A stretch of DNA of 64,000 nt from NCBI RefSeq assembly GCF_019263585.2, contig NZ_JADQDF010000001.1, positions 3,038,001 to 3,102,000 on the forward strand, given 5' to 3'. Both the position numbers and the translations under genes were made by a program. Source of the DNA: Pseudonocardia oceani (GTDB lineage: Bacteria > Actinomycetota > Actinomycetes > Mycobacteriales > Pseudonocardiaceae). Under the pieces are notes generated by a model, which was given only the letters and a program-made list of their open reading frames with translations, was not told the origin of the DNA and searched no databases. The number at the start of each line of letters is the position of its first letter. Position 1 is the stretch's first letter. Below, piece by piece: positions 52,649 through 60,625 of the stretch.

Positions 52649-54013
52649 GTGCTCATCCACGACTCCCTGATCGACCTCGTCGGCGGCACCCCGCTCGTCC
52701 GGCTGTGCCGGCTCGCGGCCGGGCTCTCCGCGACCGTGCTGGTCAAGCCCGAGTACCTCAACCCGGGCGGCTCGGTGAAGGACCGCGCCGCCACGGCGAT
52801 GGTGCTCGCGGCCGAGCGTGACGGGTCGCTGCGGCCCGGGGGCACGATCGTCGAGGCGTCGTCGGGGAACACCGGGATCGGGCTGGCGCAGGCTGCGGCC
52901 GTGCGCGGGTTCCGGATCGTCGTCGTCCTGCCCGAGACCGTCGCCGTCGAGAAGATGGACGTGCTGCGCGCCTACGGCGCCGAGGTGGTCACGACGCCGT
53001 CGAGCCTGCCCCGGGAGCACCCCGAGCACGTCAACCGGCTGGCGCAGCGGATCGCGCAGGAGACGCCCGGCGGCTGGTTCGCCGACCAGTACGACAACCC
53101 CGCCAACCCGGCCGTGCACCGCGCGACGACCGGACCGGAGATCTGGACGGCCACCGGCGGGCGCGTGACGCACCTCGTCGCCGGGATCGGCACCGGCGGC
53201 ACGATTTCGGGCACCGGGCGCTACCTCAAGGAGCAGGGGCCGGTCGAGGTCGTGGGAGCCGACCCCGCCACCTCGGTCTACCACGGCGGCGACGGCAGCC
53301 CCTTCTTCGTCGAGGCCGCCGGCCACTACCGCCACACCGGCACGGTCACCGACGTCTGGCCGCTGTCCTACCACCGCGACGTCGTCGACCGCATCGAGGT
53401 GATCGGCGACCGGGAGTCGGTGCTGACCACCCGCCGCCTCGCCCGCGAGGAGGGAATGCTGGTGGGGGCGTCGTCCGGGCTGGCCGTCGCGGCGGCCCTG
53501 CGGGTGGCGCGCGGGCTCGGGCCCGAGCACGTCGTCGTCGCCGTGCTGCCCGACTCCGGCCGCACCTACCTGTCGAAGTACCACTCCGCCGACTGGCTGC
53601 GGCGCCTGGGCTTCCTCGACGACGACCGCCCCGGCCTGCTCGCCGACGCCACCGGCCCGGTGCACGTCGTCACCACCGCGACCCCGCTCGCCGAGGCCGC
53701 CGCGCTGGCCGCGGGCCCGGCGCGCGACCAGCCGCTGCTCCCCGTAGTGCTGCACGGCCGCGACCCCCGCTTCGCGACCGCCGTCTCCGAGATCCTGGGC
53801 GCGCTCGACCCGGCCGTCCTCGCCCGCCGGGACCCGGCGACGCCGGTGGGTGAGGTGATGTCCGGCCCGCCCGCCTCGGTGGGCACCGGCGACACGGCGG
53901 CCGAAGCCCTGGCCCGGCTCGACGCGGCGGGCGCCGACCACGCCGTCCTGCTGCGCGACGGCCGCCTGGCCGGCCTGGTGACCCGCGCGGAGCTGGTGGC
54001 GCGTGCGGGGTGA
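52649..54013 (+). CDS. cbs: Cystathionine beta-synthase / cysteine synthase-like with CBS domains
   Basis: 454-residue PLP enzyme of the fold-type II family. PLP lysine is Lys44 in NPGGSVKDRAA; the phosphate loop is GTGGTISGTGRYL (about 190), and SSGNTGIG (about 73-80) is the substrate loop. The C-terminal CBS pair (about 330-450) includes VGEVMSGPPASVGTGDTAAE. Size and layout match bacterial cystathionine beta-synthases, which condense serine and homocysteine; O-acetylserine sulfhydrylase activity cannot be excluded. Start GTG 52649. No cystathionine gamma-lyase next to it. Confidence 0.9.
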   Translation: MLIHDSLIDLVGGTPLVRLCRLAAGLSATVLVKPEYLNPGGSVKDRAATAMVLAAERDGSLRPGGTIVEASSGNTGIGLAQAAAVRGFRIVVVLPETVAVEKMDVLRAYGAEVVTTPSSLPREHPEHVNRLAQRIAQETPGGWFADQYDNPANPAVHRATTGPEIWTATGGRVTHLVAGIGTGGTISGTGRYLKEQGPVEVVGADPATSVYHGGDGSPFFVEAAGHYRHTGTVTDVWPLSYHRDVVDRIEVIGDRESVLTTRRLAREEGMLVGASSGLAVAAALRVARGLGPEHVVVAVLPDSGRTYLSKYHSADWLRRLGFLDDDRPGLLADATGPVHVVTTATPLAEAAALAAGPARDQPLLPVVLHGRDPRFATAVSEILGALDPAVLARRDPATPVGEVMSGPPASVGTGDTAAEALARLDAAGADHAVLLRDGRLAGLVTRAELVARAG

Positions 54014-54087
54014 GCGGGTCGATCGGCTTCTCTAACGGGATCTAGGGTCTCGCCGAGATATGGGAATTGATGGCGAGTTCACAGCGA

Positions 54088-54660
54088 TCAACCTGCTACG
54101 CCGATCCCCTCATCCGACGCGTTGCGGTTGCTCTCGCCGTGTCGCTGCGGAGCGCCAGGCTTCTCCTTGGCGCCGGACAGCGTCCCGTTGAAATCGCGGA
54201 ACCACCACTTGTTGGCCGAGTCCCGGAACCGTGAAGCGCATCGGAGGTGCGTCTCGTCGAGCAGACCGTTCCAGTCCGGCTCGTAGTTCAACCTCGCCGC
54301 GATCGCCCGCAGCTCGGTCGTGCCCTGTCGCATCTCCCGGGTATCGAAGGCCGGACCGGCCACCGTGCGGTAGATGCGGAAGCGGTGATCAGGAGTGTCG
54401 ATCCACACTGTCAGTTCGAAGATCGGCATACCGCTGCGGTTGATGTAGCGGATGAGCGGCAACTTGTCCTTGGTCCCGACACGGACCCAGATCGCGACGC
54501 CGGCGGCGTCGGCCTGGTCTTCCAGGCGCTGACGCTTCCTCGCGTCGTTCTTCAACATGGTCAACTGCTGGTACGCCGCCCATCCGGCGACCACCGCGGC
54601 GACCAGCGCGCCCACTGTGGCGATGGCGGAGATCCAATCAGGTACCGATCCGAGATCCAT
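54088..54660 (-). CDS. Membrane-anchored protein of unknown function
   Basis: 190-residue protein with one N-terminal membrane helix (VPDWISAIATVGALVAAVVA, about 5-28) and a charged cytoplasmic helix (NDARKRQRLEDQAD), then a soluble beta-containing domain (IFELTVWIDTPDHRFRIYRT). No family recognised. I begin at ATG 54660. Composition is less GC-rich than the neighbours (for example AAATCGCGGAACCACCACTT in the complement), typical of recent acquisition. It sits beside the VapBC45-like pair. Confidence 0.65.
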   Translation of the reverse strand: MDLGSVPDWISAIATVGALVAAVVAGWAAYQQLTMLKNDARKRQRLEDQADAAGVAIWVRVGTKDKLPLIRYINRSGMPIFELTVWIDTPDHRFRIYRTVAGPAFDTREMRQGTTELRAIAARLNYEPDWNGLLDETHLRCASRFRDSANKWWFRDFNGTLSGAKEKPGAPQRHGESNRNASDEGIGVAG

Positions 54661-54723
54661 CGCCGCAGGGTTCCACGGGTGGCGCGTATGGCCCGGCGCC
54701 ACGACCGAGCATGCGGTAAACAG

Positions 54724-55146
54724 TCATCGATCCAGGCCGAGCCGCTCGATCCGGGACGGGTGGACGCGGAAGACGAACGGCCCCGGCCGACGGCACGCTG
54801 CCACGATCGCGGGCAGGTTCTGCAGGACGCGGGCGACGTTCTCCGCCGCCGGGACGTTGCCGTTGAGGACGAACTCGCGGACCCCGCTGTCGAGCAGCGC
54901 GGCTCGTTCGGCGGGTCGGCGCCGCTTGCGGTGCTTGGAGTCGCAGCAGAGCACCGGCCAACCGCGCCGCGCCGCCTCCGGCAGCCAGACGTCATCGACC
55001 ACGGTCTGGCTCTCCTCGACGCCGTAGTGCTCGAAGATCGTGACGACGGTCAGGCCAGCGGCCCGGAGCCCGTCGGGGAACGCCAGGCGCCCGAGGTCGC
55101 GGTCGGTGAAGAACGTGGGGGTGTCAGGCCGCCGCGGTGTGGACAC
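54724..55146 (-). CDS. PIN-like toxin of VapC45 type
   Basis: 140-residue PIN-like domain protein similar in size and layout to M. tuberculosis VapC45 (Rv2019, 138 residues). Acidic residues for metal binding include FTDRDLGR (Asp15, Asp17) and VLCCDSKHRKRR. Toxins of this kind are RNases acting in the cytoplasm. It follows the antitoxin gene with a 23-base overlap (55124-55146). Start GTG 55146 by fit to the domain; assigned by pattern memory rather than a search. Confidence 0.8.
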   Translation of the reverse strand: MSTPRRPDTPTFFTDRDLGRLAFPDGLRAAGLTVVTIFEHYGVEESQTVVDDVWLPEAARRGWPVLCCDSKHRKRRRPAERAALLDSGVREFVLNGNVPAAENVARVLQNLPAIVAACRRPGPFVFRVHPSRIERLGLDR

Positions 55147-55831
55147 GCAGCACGCTCAGCAGGTCGTCGCGGGGAACGCCGTACTCGGCGACCAGGCCGT
55201 CGATGTCGGTGCCGGCCTTGAACGCGGCGATGACCGTCTCGACCCGGACCGCACCGCGGGCGAAGATCGGGATCCCGTAGGACCGCCGAGGGTCGACGAC
55301 CACGTCGGCCGTGCCGTATTTGCGGAGGTGGATGCGCTGGGCCCAGCCGTCCTCGGCGAAGTCGACACGGCGGAGGTAGCTGTCGACGACGTCGTTGAAG
55401 ACGCGCTGCCCGTGCCGCACGACGACGAGGTCACGGGCACCGCGGGCCTCGGGGGTGTCGCCCTCCCGCTCGGCGAAGTCGTAGAGCAGTTCCGCGCCGT
55501 CGGTGTAGAGCGACCGCGAGGCCAGGACGTGCTCGATGCCCAGCTCACGCTGCAGGAGGTCGAGCGCCGGCCGGATCCGCTGCAGCGGGACGCCCGCGCC
55601 CCGGATGGCGGCCAGCGCGTGCGCCTCGGCGAGACCCACGAACGGCACCGACATGCCCGCGTCGCGAGGCAGCGTCGTGACGATCGCATCACCGGTGACC
55701 GGGCGGCGTCCCTCCGTGCGGTGCAGGTAGCCGTGCGCCCACGTCCGGAAGGTCGACACGGGCACGTCCAGGTACCGCGCCGCCTCCGTCACCGAGTACA
55801 GCGGTACGCGGAAGCGGTCGTCGGCGGGCAC
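55124..55831 (-). CDS. VapB45-like antitoxin (HTH plus DUF433)
   Basis: 235-residue DNA-binding antitoxin. The N-terminal MerR-like HTH is about 10-35 (YSVTEAARYLDVPVSTFRTW), the C-terminal DUF433 HTH is about 175-230 (RRSYGIPIFARGAVRVETVI; GTDIDGLVAEYGVPRDDLLS). Size fits VapB45 (Rv2018, 239 residues). It is longer than most VapB proteins. GTG 55831 is preferred; an in-frame GTG at 55864 is possible, with GGGAGG between the two. Expected to bind the toxin and repress the pair. Confidence 0.8.
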   Translation of the reverse strand: MPADDRFRVPLYSVTEAARYLDVPVSTFRTWAHGYLHRTEGRRPVTGDAIVTTLPRDAGMSVPFVGLAEAHALAAIRGAGVPLQRIRPALDLLQRELGIEHVLASRSLYTDGAELLYDFAEREGDTPEARGARDLVVVRHGQRVFNDVVDSYLRRVDFAEDGWAQRIHLRKYGTADVVVDPRRSYGIPIFARGAVRVETVIAAFKAGTDIDGLVAEYGVPRDDLLSVLRVHTAAA

Positions 55832-55883
55832 GGGAGGAGTCTGCCACCTCCCGATCCTCACCACGGCCCGTTTCGCGGAACGC

Positions 55884-56672
55884 TCAGGCCTCCACCCGCC
55901 GCACCAGCTCCCGCACCGTCGCGAGCGTCTCGACGGGGTGGTCGAGGTGCAGGTTGTGCCTCGCCCCCGGCCACGTCACGAGGGGGGCGTCGAGGGCGTC
56001 CGCGAGCCGGGTGTGAGCGGTGCGGATGGCGTCGGTCGCCCGGCGGTCGGCCGTGACCACCACCGCCGGCACCCGGGGCAGGTCCGACTCCCGCAACCCG
56101 GCCGAGAGCGCGGTGATGCCGCGGACCGAGCGGGCCAGCGTGCCGAAGTCGAGGTCCCCGATGCGCGCGTGGGCCGCGGCGCAGTCCGGACGCAGGTCCA
56201 GGCGACGGCGTTCGCGGGCGGACGAGGCGCGCAGGGCGGCGGACAGGGCCCGGCGCAGCAGTGGCACCCGGACGAGCTTCTCCACGACGGCCATCGAACG
56301 CTCGATGCGGGCGCAGGCGACGGGGTCGTCGATCGGCGTGGGGTCGAGCAGGACCAGGCCCGCGACCGCCTCCAGGTGGTCGCGCGCGAGCAGCATCGCC
56401 ACGGCCCCGCCCAGGCTCTGCCCGACCACGACCGCCGGGCCGCAGCCCAGCCCGTCGACGACCGACGCCAGGTGCGCCGCGGCGCCGGCCAGCGACCCCT
56501 CCTCCGGCGACGCCCCGGTGCCCGGACGGTCGTGGAGGATCACCCGGCAGCCCGGGTCGGCCACGAGCCCCTCGGGCAGTCCGGGGAAGAAGCCGTCGCA
56601 GGCCTCGGCGCCGCCGGGCAGCAGCACCGGCGTCCCGGACCCGCCGAGGACGCGAACCCCGTCGACCACCAC
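55884..56672 (-). CDS. Alpha/beta hydrolase
   Basis: 262-residue serine hydrolase. Nucleophile in VVVGQSLGGAVAMLLA (about 83-98), oxyanion region HDRPGTGASPE, acid in VVVTADRRATDA and histidine in WPGARHNLHLDHP near the end. Substrate unknown. ATG or GTG start at 56672 is followed directly upstream by the ligase gene 33 bases away in the same direction, so the two are likely one transcript. Confidence 0.85.
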   Translation of the reverse strand: MVVDGVRVLGGSGTPVLLPGGAEACDGFFPGLPEGLVADPGCRVILHDRPGTGASPEEGSLAGAAAHLASVVDGLGCGPAVVVGQSLGGAVAMLLARDHLEAVAGLVLLDPTPIDDPVACARIERSMAVVEKLVRVPLLRRALSAALRASSARERRRLDLRPDCAAAHARIGDLDFGTLARSVRGITALSAGLRESDLPRVPAVVVTADRRATDAIRTAHTRLADALDAPLVTWPGARHNLHLDHPVETLATVRELVRRVEA

Positions 56673-56705
56673 CGGTGCTCCCCCCGACCGTCTGCAGTGC
56701 AGATC

Positions 56706-58199
56706 CTACGAGGCCCGGAACTGCCGCAGCTCGCGCTTGAGGATCTTGCCCGTGGCGTTCTTGGGCAGCTCCGCCACGAACACGACCTCGCGCGGCTTCT
56801 TGAACGAGGCGAGGCGGTCGCGGCAGTGCGCGATCAGCTCGTCGGCGGTCGGCTCGCCGACGGCGACGACGAACGCCCGGATCGACTCCCCCCACTCCGG
56901 GTCGGGGACGCCGACCACCGCCGCCTCGCGGACGCCGGGGTGGGTCAGCAGGACCTCCTCGACCTCGCGGGGGTAGACGTTCGACCCGCCCGTGATGATC
57001 ACGTCCTTGGCCCGGTCGGTGAGGTGCAGGTAGCCCGCGTCCAGGTGGCCGATGTCGCCGGTGCGCAGCCACCCGTCGGACAGCGCGGCCGCGGTGGCGG
57101 CGGGGTCGTCCCAGTAGCCGCGCATGACGACGTCGCCGCGCACGAGCACCTCGCCGTCGGCGCCCTCGGGCAGGAGCTCGCCCTCCGCGTCGACGATGCG
57201 GACCTCGACGCCGTGGAAGGGCCGGCCGCAGGACCCGGGACGGGTGAGCGCCTCGTCCGCGGGCATGACGGTGATCGTCATCGGGGCCTCGCCCTGCCCG
57301 TACATCTGGGTCACGACCGGCCCGAGCACGTCGACGGCGGCGCGCAGGTCCTCCTGGTAGAGCGCCGCCCCGCCGACGACGACGCTGCGCAGCGTCGGCA
57401 GCGGCCGGTCGCGGGCCTCGTCGACCACGCGCCGGAGCATCGTCGGGGCGAGGAACGCGGCGTGGGTGACGCCGTGCTCCTCGACGAGCGCGACGAAGCC
57501 GGCGGGCGAGAAGCTCGTGCCGGGGGCGATGACCTGCGTCGCGCCCCGCGCCGTCGACGGCAGCAGGTACATCCCGCTGCCGTGCGTCAGCGGGGCGGCG
57601 TGCAGGAACGTGCTCCCGTCGGCGACCGGGTCGAGGTCGACGAGGTAGGCCTGCGCCATCGCGGCGAGGTTGCGGTGGGTGAGCGTGGCGCCCTTGGGAC
57701 GGCCGGTGGTGCCGGAGGTGTAGAAGAGCCAGGCCGGGTCGTCGTCACCGGTGTCGGCCGCGGGGGCGGGCTCGGCGGCCAGGACGTCCTCGTGGCTCAC
57801 AGCCGTGTCGGATCCGGCGGTGTCACCGACCCGCACCACCCGCACACCGTCGGGGAGGTCGCGGACCACCGCCGCCGTCTCCTCGCTGACGACGACGGCC
57901 GACGCGCCGCTGTGCCGCACGATGTAGCCGACCTCGTCGGGGTGCAGGTGCCAGTTGACCGGCACGGCGACGAACCCGCCGTGGAACGCGGCCCACATCG
58001 CCTCGACGAGCTCGGGCCGGTTGGGCATGACCAGCACGATGCGGTCGCCGCGCCGCAGGCCCAGCCCGGCGTAGCCGGCGGCGAGCCGGCCGACCCGCTC
58101 GCCCAGGGCCCGGTAGGTCAGCGTGCGGTCGCCCTGGACGAGCGCGGGCCGGTCGGCGGCCCGCGCGATCCCGTCGGCGAGCAGGGCGGCGATGTTCAC
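56706..58199 (-). CDS. AMP-forming acyl-CoA ligase (FadD-like)
   Basis: 497-residue adenylate-forming ligase. Motifs: FYTSGTTGRPKGATLTHRNL (about 162), QMYGQGEAPM, DGWLRTGDIGHLDAGY, DRAKDVIITGGSNVYPREVE, and the lysine in PKNATGKILKREL at the end. Likely long- or branched-chain acid as substrate. ATG 58199 is preceded by GGGGTCC; the hairpin at 58238 separates it from the LLM gene upstream, so the hydrolase and this ligase are read together. Confidence 0.9.
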   Translation of the reverse strand: MNIAALLADGIARAADRPALVQGDRTLTYRALGERVGRLAAGYAGLGLRRGDRIVLVMPNRPELVEAMWAAFHGGFVAVPVNWHLHPDEVGYIVRHSGASAVVVSEETAAVVRDLPDGVRVVRVGDTAGSDTAVSHEDVLAAEPAPAADTGDDDPAWLFYTSGTTGRPKGATLTHRNLAAMAQAYLVDLDPVADGSTFLHAAPLTHGSGMYLLPSTARGATQVIAPGTSFSPAGFVALVEEHGVTHAAFLAPTMLRRVVDEARDRPLPTLRSVVVGGAALYQEDLRAAVDVLGPVVTQMYGQGEAPMTITVMPADEALTRPGSCGRPFHGVEVRIVDAEGELLPEGADGEVLVRGDVVMRGYWDDPAATAAALSDGWLRTGDIGHLDAGYLHLTDRAKDVIITGGSNVYPREVEEVLLTHPGVREAAVVGVPDPEWGESIRAFVVAVGEPTADELIAHCRDRLASFKKPREVVFVAELPKNATGKILKRELRQFRAS

Positions 58200-58237
58200 G
58201 GGGTCCTCCAGCGACGGGGTCTCCAGCGACGGGTGTG

Positions 58238-58285
58238 CCGCGCGCGGAGCGCGACCGCGGGGGGACGGTCGCGCTCCGCGCGCGG
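58238..58285. terminator. 20-bp hairpin between LLM gene and ligase gene
   Basis: 58238-58257 (CCGCGCGCGGAGCGCGACCG) pairs exactly with 58266-58285, loop 8. On the minus strand it follows the LLM oxidoreductase stop (58301) and precedes the ligase start, so it ends the SDR-LLM transcript. Confidence 0.78.
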
Positions 58286-58300
58286 GTACTGCGAGGGTGG

Positions 58301-59293
58301 CTAGCTCGCGTCGACCTTCGGCATGATGTCGTTCTTGATCCGCTTCAGGTCGTCCAGCGTCTTGGACACCGGCACGTCCGCGAACGGCGGCCAGATCAAC
58401 GGCATGTCCAGACCGGCCTCCTTGTAGGCCTTGAGCCGGTCGGTGATCTGCCCCTGCGAACCCACCATCAGGTTCGTCACCTTCCCCGCCGGGGACTGGT
58501 CCACGTCCTCATCGGTGATCACCGTCCACAACATCGTGCAGATGTCGAGATCATCCACCGACCGCGAGGTGTCCAGCTCGTCGAGCTCACGCTGGATCTC
58601 GGTGCGCCAGCGCCCGATGTCCTCCGGGGAGTCCTGGATCCCGATCCACCCCGACAGGTCGTACTTCGCGATCCGCATCGCCGACCGCTTCGGATCCTTC
58701 AACCCGGAGAAATAGATCGGCGGCCCCGGCTGCTGCACCGGCTTGGCCCCGAACCCACACGACTCGAAGTCGGCGAACTCCCCGTGGTACTCGAACAGCT
58801 CGTTGGACCAGATCCCCTGCATGATCTCGATCGTCTCGCGCACGTGCTTGTGCCGCTTGGGGAAGATGTGCGCCGCACTCGCCGCCGCGAACTCCTCGGG
58901 CATCCACCCCGACCCCACACCCACGTTCAACCGACCGTGGGACAGGTGGTCGATCGTGGCCAGCTCCGCGGCCAGCACACCCGGCGACCGGTACGGCGTG
59001 TCGATGATGCTCATGCCGATCCGGACCTTCGTGGTCTTCGCGGCCAGCCACGGGATCAGCGGCATCCCCTGCAACCACTCACCCCGCGCCGACACCGGCA
59101 GGGCCTTGGGCAGGCCCTCCATCATCCCGAACGAGTACTGCAGCTCCTGACGGTCCGAGGCCTCCGGGACCACGATCCGGTCCAGCGTCCAGACCGAGTC
59201 GAAGTCCAGGTCCTCGGCCAGCTCGGTGAGGTCCTCCAACTCCTTCACGGTCACCTTGTCACGGAAGTTGGGCAGGTAGAGAGCGAGCTTCAT
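58301..59293 (-). CDS. LLM-class F420/flavin-dependent oxidoreductase
   Basis: 330-residue luciferase-like TIM barrel. Text: YLPNFRDKVTVKELEDLTEL, VRIGMSIIDTPYRSPGVLAA, LSHGRLNVGVGSGWMPEEFA and the C-terminal ITDRLKAYKEAGLDMPLIWP. In actinobacteria these use FMNH2 or F420. Codon choice seems less extreme in GC than the neighbours, and the protein is well conserved. ATG 59293, five bases from the end of the SDR gene, so they form an operon. Substrate unknown; possible role in sterol or lipid side-chain catabolism is inference. Confidence 0.88.
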   Translation of the reverse strand: MKLALYLPNFRDKVTVKELEDLTELAEDLDFDSVWTLDRIVVPEASDRQELQYSFGMMEGLPKALPVSARGEWLQGMPLIPWLAAKTTKVRIGMSIIDTPYRSPGVLAAELATIDHLSHGRLNVGVGSGWMPEEFAAASAAHIFPKRHKHVRETIEIMQGIWSNELFEYHGEFADFESCGFGAKPVQQPGPPIYFSGLKDPKRSAMRIAKYDLSGWIGIQDSPEDIGRWRTEIQRELDELDTSRSVDDLDICTMLWTVITDEDVDQSPAGKVTNLMVGSQGQITDRLKAYKEAGLDMPLIWPPFADVPVSKTLDDLKRIKNDIMPKVDAS

Positions 59294-59298
59294 GTCCG

Positions 59299-60075
59299 TC
59301 ACGCCGCGGTGATCCCGCCGTCGATCACGAGCTCGGAGCCCGTGACCCACGGCGACTCGTCGGAGGCGAGGTAGAGCACGCCCCAGGCGATGTCCATCGG
59401 CTCGCCGGGGCGGCCGAGCGGGTGGACCTGCGAGAGTGCGTCGAAGAACGCGTCGCGGTCACCGATGTTGTCGCCGAGGTGCTGCACCATCGGGGTCCAG
59501 GTGTAGCTGGGGTGCACCGAGTTGATGCGGATGCCGTAGCCCTGCTTGGCGACGTGCAGCGCCGCCGACTTCGTGAACAGGCGCACCGCGCCCTTCGACG
59601 CGTTGTACGCGGCGAGGTTGTCGATGCCGACGAGGCCGGCGATCGAGGAGATGTTGACGATCGAGCCGCCCCGCGGGTCCTGGGACTTCATGACGCGGAT
59701 CGCCTCGCGGGTGCCGAGGAAGACGGCCTCGCTGTTGATGGCGTTGACGTGGCGCCAGCCCTCGAGGGTGGTGTCCTCGACGTTGGCGTCGAGCACGATG
59801 CCGGCGTTGTTCACGACGATGTCGAGGCGGCCGTGCTCGGCGACGATGGCGCCGGTGATCTCGGCCCAGGCGCCCTCGTCGGTGACGTCCTGGTGGACGT
59901 AGCTCGCCTTGCCGCCGTTCGCGGTGATGTCCTTGGCGAGCGTCTCGCCCTCGGAGTCGAGGACGTCGGTGAGGACGACCGTCGCGCCCTCCTGGGCCAT
60001 CAGGCGGCCCGTGGCCTCGCCCAGCCCGCGTGCGCCGCCGGTGATCAGGGCGACCTTGCCCTCAACTCGTCCCAC
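59299..60075 (-). CDS. SDR-family oxidoreductase (3alpha/20beta-HSD-like)
   Basis: 258-residue classical SDR. Nucleotide motif ALITGGARGLGEATGRLM, NNAGIV, and catalytic ISSIAGLVGIDNLAAYNASK. Resembles 3-alpha-(or 20-beta)-hydroxysteroid dehydrogenases, which share the segment RINSVHPSYTWTPM closely. GTG 60075 with GGAGGA ten bases upstream. First gene of the SDR-LLM operon. The 157-base gap to the receiver gene holds the promoter regions only. Confidence 0.88.
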   Translation of the reverse strand: MGRVEGKVALITGGARGLGEATGRLMAQEGATVVLTDVLDSEGETLAKDITANGGKASYVHQDVTDEGAWAEITGAIVAEHGRLDIVVNNAGIVLDANVEDTTLEGWRHVNAINSEAVFLGTREAIRVMKSQDPRGGSIVNISSIAGLVGIDNLAAYNASKGAVRLFTKSAALHVAKQGYGIRINSVHPSYTWTPMVQHLGDNIGDRDAFFDALSQVHPLGRPGEPMDIAWGVLYLASDESPWVTGSELVIDGGITAA

Positions 60076-60232
60076 TGAAGTCCTCCGTTGATCTGGTGAG
60101 CGTGTGGTGTGCGCCACGCTAGGAGCGGGTACGGGGGCCGAGAAGCGCTCGCGGCACCACCCGTGACTGGTGCATCCGCACCATCTCCCGGGCCCGTCCG
60201 AGCCCCTACCGTGCTGCGGGGAGGTGGCGAGG

Positions 60233-60625
60233 ATGGACGTGATCGCGGTCGACGACGACGACGCGGGCCTGGAGCTGCTGCGGATGGTCCTCGAGTCCGC
60301 CGGGCACCGGGTGCGCACGAGCGCGGACGTCGCGGGCGGCCTGCGCCTGATCGCCGAGGGGCCGGTGCCCGCGGCGGTGGTCACCGACCTCCTCATGGGC
60401 GTCGACCGCGACGGCGGCTACCGGCTGATCAGCCGGATCCGCGCCGACCCCGCGCACGACGCCGTCGCCGTCGTCGCGCTGACCGGCGTGACCAGCGCCG
60501 ACGACCTGGTGCGCGCCCGGGCCGCCGGTGCCGACGCGTGCCTGCCCAAGCCGATCGACGTCGCGGAGTTCCTGGCCGTGCTGCTGCGCGTCAGCTCGGA
60601 GCGGGTGCGGGCAGCTGCCGGCTGA
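60233..60625 (+). CDS. Single-domain response regulator (CheY-like)
   Basis: 130-residue stand-alone receiver. Phosphoacceptor Asp52 in AAVVTDLLMG, acidic pair Asp7-Asp10 region (DDDD), Thr84 and Lys105 in ACLPKPID complete the active site. No output domain. The ATG at 60233 has GGAGGTGGCGAGG upstream; the open frame from 60170 is longer but lacks support. It converges with the hybrid kinase and overlaps its 3' end by 35 bases, and may act in its phosphorelay. Confidence 0.88.
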   Translation: MDVIAVDDDDAGLELLRMVLESAGHRVRTSADVAGGLRLIAEGPVPAAVVTDLLMGVDRDGGYRLISRIRADPAHDAVAVVALTGVTSADDLVRARAAGADACLPKPIDVAEFLAVLLRVSSERVRAAAG

